From: Chloroflexota bacterium
GTDB taxonomy: Bacteria > Chloroflexota > Dormibacteria > CF-121
Reading direction: 5' to 3'
Length of the DNA: 53,699 bases
Assembly (NCBI GenBank): GCA_005881175.1
Contig: VBEN01000008.1
Coordinates: 1 to 53,699 of the forward strand
Of the stretch, positions 23,626 through 32,233 are shown one piece after another. The position numbers and the translations under genes are program-made. Position 1 is the stretch's first letter, and the number at the start of each line of letters is the position of its first letter. A model generated the notes under the pieces. That model worked only from the letters and a program-made list of their open reading frames with translations. It made no database searches and had not been told where the DNA came from.

Positions 23626-25617
23626 ATGAGCGGACTTCAAGAGTTCCTGACGCCCTTCAGTCACCTCATCTTCGCGAACCGGGACAAGGTCATCGTCCTA
23701 CTGGCGGCGCTTCTCGCCTGGTTCACCATCCAGCTCCTGATCACGCGCTGGCGGAACGAGCGCCTGGAACGTGACCTATCGGCCGCCAAGACGGGCGGTT
23801 CCGCTCCCAGCGGGCGGCGCTATGCGACGAGCGCGCCCGTCGAGGAAGCGCACGCCGAGGGTGGAGCGCTGCCACCAGTGAAGGGTGGTCGAACCTACGC
23901 CCGAAACCTTGGCACGGCGCTTCAAAAGGCAGGGATGTCCGGTCCGGCAATCTATTCACCACCCACGCCGGCGGGCTGGACGCCGAACACGAATCCGCAG
24001 GCCGGTCCACCGCAGCCTCAACCTGGGATGGCACCGCCCTATGCCACTCCGAACGCTCCTTGGGCCGTGCCCACCCAGCCGCCCCCAGCGCCCTGGGGCT
24101 TCCCGACCGCGGCCGGGCGGCCAATGCCGGGGCCGCAACCCAACCAAGCCCCCTTCTACCAGCCGCAACCACCGCCCTCCCAGCCAATGGGTCCGCCGCA
24201 ATCGCCACCGCCGGTGCCCGCCCTGTACGGACCGCCCCCGCCGTTCGGACAACCGGCCTACCCGGCGGCCTCGAGCGGACCTGCGGCCCCCGCGCCCTTC
24301 AGCGCCCCACCCGGCATCCCGACGATGCCCGGGGCCATGCCCCCCTTTGGGAGTCCAGCTGGAGTCGAGCCCACGAGCGGCGAGCCGCCTTCCCAGGACG
24401 CCGGGCGCCGGGGAAAGCCGAAACGCCGCCGATTCAATTTCAACGTTTTGGAGAACCTGGAGAAAATGGTCCAGCAGAAGGTAGAGCCCGCGCCGGCGAC
24501 CGGCTGGACGCCTCCGGCACCGGCGAGCGGCGGCTCGGTCACGCCACCCCTAACCACAACCCCAGTATCGCCACCCCCGCCGACGTTGACGGGGCCATGG
24601 CAGCCGCCGGCGGTCGCGGCCGAAACGACAGCGTCACCTAAGCAAGCCACAGCAAAGGAGGAGGAGTCGCTTCCCCTGCACTTCGGCCCGCCCGAGGATG
24701 AGCAGCCGGCCGAGATCGACGCGGCTACCGATTCGGAGACGACAGCGAGTGTGGAGGATGCGCCCGAAACGGCGACCTTTGCACCCGAGGAATCCGACGT
24801 GGCGCCAGAGCCGCAGGCAGCCGTTGCGAGTGGAGGGGAGCCCGAGGCGCAGCGCAAACCGGACGCACGTCGGTCGATGCGCGCCATGATGTTCGGGGAG
24901 GAATCCAGCGGGGGCGAAAAGCCGACCGAGGCATCGACCGAGTCCGAACCGTCGTCTTCGGACTCGAGCTGGAGAACACAACCGTGGGGCCGGTCGGAAG
25001 AAGGCCCCGTTTCCACCGAAGCCGAGGAGGCCGCCGTCGAAGCCGAAGCCACGTCGGCGGCAGAGGGCGTCCCCACGGAATCGGCGGCCGCGGAAGCATA
25101 CGATGCCTGGCGGCCGACGTCGCTAGCGGAAGCTGACGCTGAACCCGCACCCGCCACCGATTCTGCGGAAACACCCGGGGCCGATATTCCCGAGACGCCC
25201 GTGGCCGAGAACGGAGATCGGCCCAGCGCCGGGACGATCGTGATTATCGAGGACGACCACGCCGCCGCCAGCTATTACGCGACGCTCTTCAAGGGCAACG
25301 GCTACCACGTCGAGGTCGCCAACGACGGTGTGTCAGGCGTAGATCTCTGCACCCGGGTGCAGCCCCAGGTGATCCTGCTCGATGTCATGATGCCGCGCCA
25401 GAACGGGATCCTTGTCCTCCAGACCCTGCGCGCATCCGATGAGACGAAGAACACACCAGTCGTCGTGATGTCGAACTTCAGCGAGCCGACCTTGATCAAG
25501 CGCGCGATCCAGTTGGGTGCCCTGGAATACGTCATCAAGACCCAGGTCGAGGGCCCGGCGTTGCTAAACGCGCTGCCTCGCTGGATGAACCGCGAGAAAG
25601 CGTTCGCCGCGGCGTAA
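23626..25617 (+). CDS. membrane-tethered receiver protein with long disordered linker, 663 aa
   Basis: Residues ~23-40 form one membrane helix (VIVLLAALLAWFTIQLLI), followed by a short basic helix. Residues ~100-260 are Pro/Gln/Ala-rich with many PP and QP repeats. Near residue 265 is a basic patch (GKPKRRRFNFNVLENLEKMV). Residues ~300-530 are acidic, rich in Glu, Ala and Ser. Residues ~538-655 are a complete receiver domain: IIEDDH, LLDVMMPRQNG with the phospho-Asp, MSNF, and Lys in YVIKTQ. No histidine kinase or output domain is present. A receiver hung on a ~500-residue disordered stalk is unusual; a role as scaffold or phosphate sink at the membrane is conjecture. Confidence 0.85.
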   Translation: MSGLQEFLTPFSHLIFANRDKVIVLLAALLAWFTIQLLITRWRNERLERDLSAAKTGGSAPSGRRYATSAPVEEAHAEGGALPPVKGGRTYARNLGTALQKAGMSGPAIYSPPTPAGWTPNTNPQAGPPQPQPGMAPPYATPNAPWAVPTQPPPAPWGFPTAAGRPMPGPQPNQAPFYQPQPPPSQPMGPPQSPPPVPALYGPPPPFGQPAYPAASSGPAAPAPFSAPPGIPTMPGAMPPFGSPAGVEPTSGEPPSQDAGRRGKPKRRRFNFNVLENLEKMVQQKVEPAPATGWTPPAPASGGSVTPPLTTTPVSPPPPTLTGPWQPPAVAAETTASPKQATAKEEESLPLHFGPPEDEQPAEIDAATDSETTASVEDAPETATFAPEESDVAPEPQAAVASGGEPEAQRKPDARRSMRAMMFGEESSGGEKPTEASTESEPSSSDSSWRTQPWGRSEEGPVSTEAEEAAVEAEATSAAEGVPTESAAAEAYDAWRPTSLAEADAEPAPATDSAETPGADIPETPVAENGDRPSAGTIVIIEDDHAAASYYATLFKGNGYHVEVANDGVSGVDLCTRVQPQVILLDVMMPRQNGILVLQTLRASDETKNTPVVVMSNFSEPTLIKRAIQLGALEYVIKTQVEGPALLNALPRWMNREKAFAAA

Positions 25618-25638
25618 CATCGATCGAGGCGACGCCGC

Positions 25639-28005
25639 TTATCGGGTAAGGCGCAGCGTCGCGATCTCCCACGGACGCAATGGCACTCGTATGATGCCGT
25701 CCTGAAACCCGACGTCCTCTCGGAGCTCGCCGCCCAGCGTGATCCACGCGGCGCCTGCGAGGTGGAGTATGCACCGAACCGTCGCTAGCCGTGGTTGGTC
25801 CGACGCATTCAACAGCCGCAGGTCCAACCCACTCGGGCGCGGGATGCAGGCGGTCATCTGGATACAGTCTGGTTCGAGCTCGATACCGGACGCTGGCGTT
25901 ACGACCGCCGGCCCGCGACCCGGCAGGATGGGAACCAGCGCGGCCTCCGCCGCTCGCCAGACCGCCGCGCGTTCCCAATCGCCGGCGTGGAAGAAGAGAC
26001 TGTAGCGGAACCGCTGTTCGCCGAGCAGCTGGGCGCCTGGAGTCTCGAGGCCAGGGCCGGCATGCCCGGTGCGGGTCGTCAGGTCGTCTCGAGATAGCCA
26101 GCCCACCCCGCGCAGCAGCGTCAGGGCCAGTTCCTGCCGGCCGCCGGCCAGCAGTTCGTACTCGTGCAGGCCGTCGGTGATTACGGCGAGGCCAACGCGA
26201 CCATCACTCGCGTCCACAAAGGACCACATCGGATAGGTCGGCAGCTCCAGCTCGGGTGAGCCGGGGTCTCGGCGCGCAGCCAGCACCGGCCGGCGTGTTA
26301 CGTCGAAGGGAGTATCGGCGGCCGACTGTGTCACGGAAAAGGGGAGAGGAAAATGGACGCGGAGCCGATGGTCGGTCGCCCGGTTTATCACCTCCAGCTC
26401 GATGTCGAGCCGGGGCGACTCAGCCTCGAGCGATAGGGCAAGTCGAACCGGCAGCGTGGTCTCGGCATCGGCACGACGTCGGCGGTCCTTGCTGAGCCCG
26501 CTGGGGACCACATAGTCGAACCGTGCCTCGAGGCGGGCGCGAAGCGGGCCCGATTCGCTGATGGTGCTGGAGAAATTGCGAACTGGGCCCGGTGGCGTGC
26601 CGGCCGGGGTCGGCGAGAAGTTGTACTCATCCCCGGCATCGCCCTCGTCGACCAGCCGGTGCAGGGCCGGGTAACGCGTACCCGTTTGTCGGTCGACCAC
26701 GGTGAAGGTGCCGTCCGGGCTCAGCTCGCAGGTCAGGAGCGCGTTTTCGAGGCGCATGGAACGGGCGATGGCCGAGATGCCAGGATCGCCGCCGGCGAGC
26801 AAACCAACCGAGCAGCCGGAAATCACTGGCGTTCTGATCAGACTGCCGCCCACCTCGACCAGCCCGGCTCGCGGGAACGCGCTCGGATTCCAGGCCTGGC
26901 CATCGCCAGCCAGCTGGGGAAGCGCGCGCTCGAGAACGCTGCTGGCGATCGTCAGGGCGTCGACACTCCGTTGCCGAGACTCATCGGCGACAGCGTCAAT
27001 CCCCGAACCGCACGCCGTGTCGTGGGCAGCGTTTTGCAACAGCAAGGTCCAGGCCCGCTCCAGGTCCGCGGCGGCATCGACCCGGCTAAGGGCGGCGATC
27101 GGCTCCGCCACTCGCTCCAGCATCCGGGTTGCCTGCGCATACACCTGTTTCTCGCCAACCCGGACGGAGAGCGTCCCCATCAGCACGTTGGCTCGCGCCG
27201 AGGAGCGGAGTTCCCCACGCCAGAGGGGCCACTCGTGCTCCGGCAGCGTGGCGAGGTAATCGTCAAGCCGTGCGAGTCGGATCTGCGTCCCGTTCAGCCG
27301 TCCGCTGGCGCCGCGAACCGCGGCGCTCAGCGCCCGTTGGGGAAGGACGTGGTCGTTGCCGTTCATCAACAAGACATCGGCGCCTGGATGAAACGGCTCG
27401 ATGGCCCGGAGCGCGGCGGCGATCCGGGTCGCCAGACCGTCGGCTTCTGTCGGCAGGTCCACGCCGTGCGAGTAGGAGTTGCCCATGTAGGCGGTCAGAA
27501 TCCGACTACCATCCGGTGCTTCCCACATAAAAGCGACCCGGTCGATCGCCAGTGGCACGCCGCGCCAGACGGCAGCATGCCGAAATCCGAGCTGCCGGTA
27601 GAGCTGCGGCATCTGGGCCGCGTGGCCGAACGAGTCGGGAAGATAGCCAACCCGCATCGAACCGCCGTGCGCATCGGCCGACGCGATGCCTCGCTGTAAA
27701 TCGCGAATCAGGGTTTCGCCAGAGACCAGGAACTCATCGGGAAGTGTGTACCAGGGTCCGACCTGGATCTGGCCGCGAGCAACAGCGCGCTCGAGCCGCG
27801 GCTTGGCATCCGGGCGGACCTCCAGGTAATCGTCGATGACCACAGTCTGGCCGTCCATGAGGAAGCGGAAGTCTGGGTCCGCTTCCGTCAGGGCAAGCAG
27901 CTCGTCCCAGAGGTCCACGAGCTGGGCGCGAAATGTCGCGAAAGTCTCGTACCACTCGCGGTCCCAGTGCGTGTGCGGGACGACGTAGACGGTTCTTTCT
28001 GTCAG
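25639..28005 (-). CDS. alpha-mannosidase, glycoside hydrolase family 38
   Basis: About 788 aa if started at the CTG at 28005. This start is needed to include VVPHTHWDREWY, the zinc-binding motif at the very N-terminus of GH38. ATG or GTG starts further in would lose the metal site. An in-frame TAA at 28018 limits the start, and GGGG lies 5 bases upstream. Further GH38 features are VGPWYTLPDEFLVSGE with RDLQRG, and VGYLPDSFGHAAQMPQL containing the catalytic Asp. The C-terminal half is beta-rich, as in the family. No signal peptide, so it is cytoplasmic and trims mannosides. It lies 12 bases after the DUF3048 gene and is probably co-transcribed. Confidence 0.9.
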   Translation of the reverse strand: MTERTVYVVPHTHWDREWYETFATFRAQLVDLWDELLALTEADPDFRFLMDGQTVVIDDYLEVRPDAKPRLERAVARGQIQVGPWYTLPDEFLVSGETLIRDLQRGIASADAHGGSMRVGYLPDSFGHAAQMPQLYRQLGFRHAAVWRGVPLAIDRVAFMWEAPDGSRILTAYMGNSYSHGVDLPTEADGLATRIAAALRAIEPFHPGADVLLMNGNDHVLPQRALSAAVRGASGRLNGTQIRLARLDDYLATLPEHEWPLWRGELRSSARANVLMGTLSVRVGEKQVYAQATRMLERVAEPIAALSRVDAAADLERAWTLLLQNAAHDTACGSGIDAVADESRQRSVDALTIASSVLERALPQLAGDGQAWNPSAFPRAGLVEVGGSLIRTPVISGCSVGLLAGGDPGISAIARSMRLENALLTCELSPDGTFTVVDRQTGTRYPALHRLVDEGDAGDEYNFSPTPAGTPPGPVRNFSSTISESGPLRARLEARFDYVVPSGLSKDRRRRADAETTLPVRLALSLEAESPRLDIELEVINRATDHRLRVHFPLPFSVTQSAADTPFDVTRRPVLAARRDPGSPELELPTYPMWSFVDASDGRVGLAVITDGLHEYELLAGGRQELALTLLRGVGWLSRDDLTTRTGHAGPGLETPGAQLLGEQRFRYSLFFHAGDWERAAVWRAAEAALVPILPGRGPAVVTPASGIELEPDCIQMTACIPRPSGLDLRLLNASDQPRLATVRCILHLAGAAWITLGGELREDVGFQDGIIRVPLRPWEIATLRLTR

Positions 28006-28017
28006 AGCCCCGTTAGC

Positions 28018-29586
28018 TTAGATGCCGCCGTGCCACTTCTGGGAGCCGATGACGTGCACCCAGGTCAACCCGTTGTCCAGCTCGATCGGGTTTCCACTCG
28101 CGTCGAGGTAGACGGCCGGGACATTTGGATCCGGATGGTGCCAGGTGGCGTGAATCAGCACGCCATCGACGAAGATGTCGGCCCGGCCATCACCGGTCAG
28201 CTCGTAGGCCTCGGTGTAATAGCCGTGGAAGCTGTTTGCCGGGTTGGTGTCGAGGAAGGAGTTGACGTACTCGACGATCACGGTTTTGGCGTGGACCCGC
28301 CCGGTGCCCACATTGTTGAAGGCCCGGCCGTCCTGAGATTTGAAGTACTGCTTCGAATTGGCATCGTACTGCCAGACCGCCCCATGGTCGGGAACCGAGA
28401 TCTGGGGAGCGGGATCGCCGGTGAAGTTCCCATCAGCATGCTTCGAGGCGATGTCATAGGTGGGCGCCGCCAGGTTCTGCTTGGCGGTCCACGCGGTGGC
28501 ATTTGTTCCGCGCATCATCACGTTGTGCGGCGCGAAACGCGGCGGGTTTGCGCGGTAGAAGACGCCGCCGGCACCACGGGCATAGTCATTGACCATATTC
28601 GGAGACTTCCAGACCAGGCCCAGGATGTAGTCGTTCGCGCCGGAGCAATAGATCATCCCCCTGTACATCAGCTCCAGGCGGATCGTGATCAGGCGGCAGC
28701 TGCGCACCGGAACGACGAGCTCCGGAAGTGGATGCCAGTAGATGACACTCAACCGGGGGATCGAGCCTTCGCTGATGTACTCGTACACCATGTCAGCCTG
28801 CTGCATGCCGGCTTGGGGACGGGCATCACTGCTGTTTTCGACCTGGATGATGGTTGGGGCCCCCGCGCCGATCCGGGCCGCGTCGCCCTGGGACGGCACC
28901 TCGATGATCGTAGTAAAGGAGAACTTCCAGTCCGCCGCCAGTGGGTCCTGCTTGCGATTGACCGCCGTCTGCGGAATGGAAAGCTGATAGGGGTGGCTGT
29001 GGCCGAGCTTGAAGTCGAGGGTTGCTGTTTTGCCATCGCCCGACCAGCTGACCTTCTTGCTGTCGAAGGGCTTGCCGTTCAGCGTAATCGGCGTTTTTCC
29101 GCCGTCCATCGGCTGCGAGAATCCGATCTGCACGTTCCCGGCGGGCTTTAGGCTCTGCTGGCCGTCGGTCACCTTTTCGTTGTTGACCTTGACCGCCGCG
29201 ATGCTGGGCGCGGGCTCCGTCTTGAAGCGGAAGCTGCTGCTCACCCCACGGCCCGACGTGTTCTTCGCATCCTTGACGGTGACGCGGTAAGAGGTGTTCG
29301 GCGCCATCTTTGGCCGGAACTGGAACTCCCTCGCGCTCACCGTCTTGAAGCCAACCAGCACAGCCGGGCTGATGCTGAATGCCTGCTGCACCGAATCCGC
29401 TTTCATGTCCTGGTTGAAGCGAAGATCGATGGTGGCCGTCCGGGGGACCGCCTGGTCGCCGTCGTTGACGTTGGCGTTGACCTCGAGCGGCGTGGTGATG
29501 ATGCGAATGATGATGGCGGCCGCCACCACCAGAATCGCAATCGGTGCGAGCCACCAACGTTGGCGAAGGGTCTGCGTCCAGGTCAT
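28018..29586 (-). CDS. DUF3048 (YerB-like) anchored protein with Ig-like domains, copy 2
   Basis: 522 aa. One N-terminal membrane helix (about residues 13-30) is followed by two ~100-residue Big_5-type Ig-like domains (LRFNQDMKADSV; IGFSQPMDGGKT) and then DUF3048. The DUF3048 part shows ENSSDARPQAGMQQADMVYEY, VPVRSCRLI and YCSGAND in its N-terminal half, and GRVHAKTVIVEY and LIHATWH in its C-terminal half. DUF3048 proteins are exported lipoproteins or anchored proteins of unknown function in monoderms. The ATG overlaps the stop of its paralogue by 4 bases. Confidence 0.85.
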   Translation of the reverse strand: MTWTQTLRQRWWLAPIAILVVAAAIIIRIITTPLEVNANVNDGDQAVPRTATIDLRFNQDMKADSVQQAFSISPAVLVGFKTVSAREFQFRPKMAPNTSYRVTVKDAKNTSGRGVSSSFRFKTEPAPSIAAVKVNNEKVTDGQQSLKPAGNVQIGFSQPMDGGKTPITLNGKPFDSKKVSWSGDGKTATLDFKLGHSHPYQLSIPQTAVNRKQDPLAADWKFSFTTIIEVPSQGDAARIGAGAPTIIQVENSSDARPQAGMQQADMVYEYISEGSIPRLSVIYWHPLPELVVPVRSCRLITIRLELMYRGMIYCSGANDYILGLVWKSPNMVNDYARGAGGVFYRANPPRFAPHNVMMRGTNATAWTAKQNLAAPTYDIASKHADGNFTGDPAPQISVPDHGAVWQYDANSKQYFKSQDGRAFNNVGTGRVHAKTVIVEYVNSFLDTNPANSFHGYYTEAYELTGDGRADIFVDGVLIHATWHHPDPNVPAVYLDASGNPIELDNGLTWVHVIGSQKWHGGI

Positions 29587-31175
29587 TGATCACTCCCTAT
29601 TACGTGAACCCAGGTCAGCCCGGTGTTGAGGTCAACCGGGTTGCCGCTGGCATCGTAGTAAACCACCGGTAAGTCGCGATTGGGATGTTTCCAGGTCGCG
29701 TGGATCATCCCACCGTCTGAATAGATGTCGGCGGTGCCTTCGCCAGCCAGCTCGTAGTACTCCGTGTTATAGGTGCCGTGCACTCCGGTATTCGCCGGGT
29801 TCCGATCGATGTAGGAGGTCACGCGCTCGATGATCAAGTTCTTGGCGTGCACCTGTCCGGTGCCGACGTTGGTGAAGGGTACGCCATCCTGCCACTTCAG
29901 GTACTCGTGTCGGTTGGCATCGTACCGCCAGATGGCGCTGTGCTGTCTGATGGTGACGCTGGTCGCGGGAACCGCGCCGGGCAGCGCCACGTCGGGGTGT
30001 GCGGCGGCGACGTCGTAATTCAGCGTACCCAGGTTGGCTGCCGCCGTATGTGCGGTGACCTGGTCCGGCCGGGCGATCACATTGTGTGGCGCGTAGCGGT
30101 CGGAGGCCCGATACATGTAGGCGTACATGTAGGCGTAGTCGTAGACCACGTTCGGCCATTTCCACACCTGCCCGAGTACGTAGTTGTTGGCGCCGGAACA
30201 ATAGATCATCCCCCGATACATCTGCTCCAGCTGGACCGTGATCAGGCGGCAGCTCCGTACCGGACCGATCAGGCTCGACGGCGGATGCCAGTAAATCGCG
30301 GAAAGTCTCGGGATGCCGAACTCGCTGATGTACTCGTAGACCATGTCCGCCTGCTGCATTCCCGTCTGGGGACGGACCGTGGGCTGCGAGCTGTTCTCAA
30401 TCTGAATGATGATGGGAGCGCTCGACGCACCGATCCGCGCGGTCGACCCAGCGGATGGCACCTGCACCATGGTGGTGAAGCTGAGCTTCCAATCGGTCAC
30501 CGCGGTGTCCCGCATGCGATTGGTCGCGGTTTTCGGCACCAGTAGGGTATGGGTTCGACTGTGGCTGAGTGAAAGGGGAACGTTCGCCGTCAGGCCGTAC
30601 TTGTCCCAGCTGATGGTCTTGAGATCTAGCTGGGCGCCGTCGAGGAGCAACGCGGTCCGGGCGGCGTCCATCGGCTGCGAAAACGTGACCTTGAGGGTGC
30701 CGTGCAGCGTGACCGCCTGCTGGCCGTCGGCCAGCGCCGCATCGTTGAAGCTCGCCCCCGTCACCTTGGGTGCCGGCTCGGTATGAAATGCGACAGTGTA
30801 GTTCTCCTTGCCGAAGCCGATGCCCTTGCGGGCACCCGTGACCTGCATCCGGTAGCCGGTGTCGGGCTGGAGCTGGGCACGGAACTCGAAGGTGCGCGGG
30901 TTCTTTACCACCACCGCATAGGGCACCGATGGGATGATCTGGAAGCCGTGCTTGACGGAGGCGATATCCATGTCCTGGCTGAAGGTCAGGACGACCGCGG
31001 AACTGCGGACCACGGCCCGATCGCCGTCGGCGACGCTGGCGCTGACGGCCAACGGGGCGGTCAACGCCCGCAGGACCAGCCCGGCTGCAACCAGCAGCAG
31101 GACAATCGGAAGGACCCACCAGCGACGACGTAACGTCGCTCCCAGCCCGCCGGCGCGGGCCGCAACCTGTGGCAT
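29583..31175 (-). CDS. DUF3048 (YerB-like) anchored protein with Ig-like domains, copy 1
   Basis: 530 aa from the ATG at 31175, which has GAGG 8 bases upstream; a start at 31229 would add an unlikely 18 residues. It has the same architecture as the next gene: membrane helix (about residues 22-42), two Big_5-like domains (LTFSQDMDIASV; VTFSQPMDAART), then DUF3048 with ENSSQPTVRPQTGMQQAD, GPVRSCRLI, YCSGANN and VHAKNLIIER. Tandem paralogues joined by an ATGA overlap suggest that two slightly different copies are made together. The location outside the membrane and association with the cell wall are inferred. Confidence 0.85.
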   Translation of the reverse strand: MPQVAARAGGLGATLRRRWWVLPIVLLLVAAGLVLRALTAPLAVSASVADGDRAVVRSSAVVLTFSQDMDIASVKHGFQIIPSVPYAVVVKNPRTFEFRAQLQPDTGYRMQVTGARKGIGFGKENYTVAFHTEPAPKVTGASFNDAALADGQQAVTLHGTLKVTFSQPMDAARTALLLDGAQLDLKTISWDKYGLTANVPLSLSHSRTHTLLVPKTATNRMRDTAVTDWKLSFTTMVQVPSAGSTARIGASSAPIIIQIENSSQPTVRPQTGMQQADMVYEYISEFGIPRLSAIYWHPPSSLIGPVRSCRLITVQLEQMYRGMIYCSGANNYVLGQVWKWPNVVYDYAYMYAYMYRASDRYAPHNVIARPDQVTAHTAAANLGTLNYDVAAAHPDVALPGAVPATSVTIRQHSAIWRYDANRHEYLKWQDGVPFTNVGTGQVHAKNLIIERVTSYIDRNPANTGVHGTYNTEYYELAGEGTADIYSDGGMIHATWKHPNRDLPVVYYDASGNPVDLNTGLTWVHVIGSDQ

Positions 31176-31316
31176 CAGCACAACCTCGATAGGCTCAATT
31201 CGACCGGCCGCACAGGCTATTTGACGCACAGTTGGGATTCAACTGCAACGGCTATCCGGCTTGTTGAGCCCCCCGCCTATCGGTTTTCTAGTCGGTGGAT
31301 CCCCTCCCGGGGCGGG

Positions 31317-31628
31317 CTACGCCACCATCAACCGCGGCAAAAGCAGTTGCTGCACGTCGAAGAGGACGTCCAGCACCCGTACCGGGTCACGGGTGACGTT
31401 GCGGTTGAGCGCCCGAAGCAACTTACGGCTGAGGGGCCGGACAAAGCGGGTGATCTCGTCCATCAGCGGGGCGGGGACGGCCCCGCGCTGGTTCTCGATG
31501 ATGTCTTCGATCGAGAGAAGGAAGTCGTCCACACGCTTTACGTCCGCCCGACGGCGGGCCTCCTGGTCACGCCGGTCGGCCGCCGCCTGGAACTCACGAT
31601 GGATCTCGTCGATCGCGTCGCTCAGCAT
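31317..31628 (-). CDS. small helical hypothetical protein, 103 aa
   Basis: Soluble and strongly helical, with RRDQEARRRADVKRVDDFLLSIEDIIENQ followed by VPAPLMDEITRFV and a C-terminal VLDVLFDVQQLLLP. It shares the spacing of conserved positions with the 113-aa protein at 13301 (RxQEAxR, Exx...R, VPxxL, FxxQ) and is probably its paralogue. GGGAG precedes the ATG. It is transcribed from its own promoter, downstream of the MerR gene. The function is unknown. Confidence 0.68.
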   Translation of the reverse strand: MLSDAIDEIHREFQAAADRRDQEARRRADVKRVDDFLLSIEDIIENQRGAVPAPLMDEITRFVRPLSRKLLRALNRNVTRDPVRVLDVLFDVQQLLLPRLMVA

Positions 31629-31692
31629 CTACCTGCTCCCTTCACTAACGCCAATGTACCGGGCTGACGATTCACGAAAGGTGATACATGCA

Positions 31693-31720
31693 CTGTTACA
31701 TAGTCCACAAGGCCTGTCAA
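31693..31720 (-). promoter_or_regulatory. promoter (TTGACA, 16 bases, TAACAG)
   Basis: On the minus strand a perfect -35 TTGACA (31720-31715) and -10 TAACAG (31698-31693) lie upstream of the 103-aa gene. The stretch overlapping the -10 (ACATGCACTGT) is partly palindromic and could be an operator for the adjacent MerR regulator. Confidence 0.5.
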
Positions 31721-31745
31721 GCATTTTCACTCTGCGTGCTCAGGT

Positions 31746-32093
31746 TCAGGCCGTCAGACCGTTCCCAGACACCTCCTGCAGCGTGTCGAGCTCGCGGACC
31801 TGGTTGAGATCCAGGCCCTGGTTGCCCAGCGATTGCAACAGATGCAGCACGTATTTCACGCCCGCCAGATTCACTCCCTTCTGACGAGTCAGGAACTGAA
31901 TCACGCGAACCCGTCGGATATCGTCTTCGGAGTAGCGCCGTCGGTTCGTAGCCGTTCGCTGTGGCTTGATCAGATTCTCGCTCTCGTAAATCATCAGGGT
32001 GCGGGGATGGAGGTTGAGGATCTCGCTGGCGATGCTGGGGGTGAAAACCGCCCGCCCGGGGGCAATCGCCGGCATCCTCTTTCGTTTTCCCAT
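31746..32093 (-). CDS. MerR-family regulator, HspR-like (paralogue 1)
   Basis: 115 aa. The winged HTH is VFTPSIASEILNLHPRTLMIYE with NLIKPQRTATNRRRYSEDDI (about residues 16-60). A second helical part with KGVNLAGVKYVLHLLQ follows. There is no metal-binding or effector domain. The HPRTLxxYE and TxNRRRYS elements are close to HspR, the repressor of chaperone operons. Its target cannot be read directly; the adjacent 103-aa gene and the divergent otsA are candidates. Confidence 0.88.
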   Translation of the reverse strand: MGKRKRMPAIAPGRAVFTPSIASEILNLHPRTLMIYESENLIKPQRTATNRRRYSEDDIRRVRVIQFLTRQKGVNLAGVKYVLHLLQSLGNQGLDLNQVRELDTLQEVSGNGLTA

Positions 32094-32233
32094 ATCACCC
32101 CAGCGCGGAGCATCCCCCGACCCCGCATTGCCGTAACTTTATATTCACGATATCACTTATTGCTGACTGGCGCAAGCCTTTAATTTCCCGACTCCAGATG
32201 TCTGGGGCATGCCGCGTACAGTAAGACGAAGCG

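Noticed and set aside
27967..29151. Long plus-strand open frame (394 codons) opposite the DUF3048 and mannosidase genes
   Set aside because: Antisense shadow of a GC-rich coding region; the minus strand carries recognised domains here and the plus frame has no family features.
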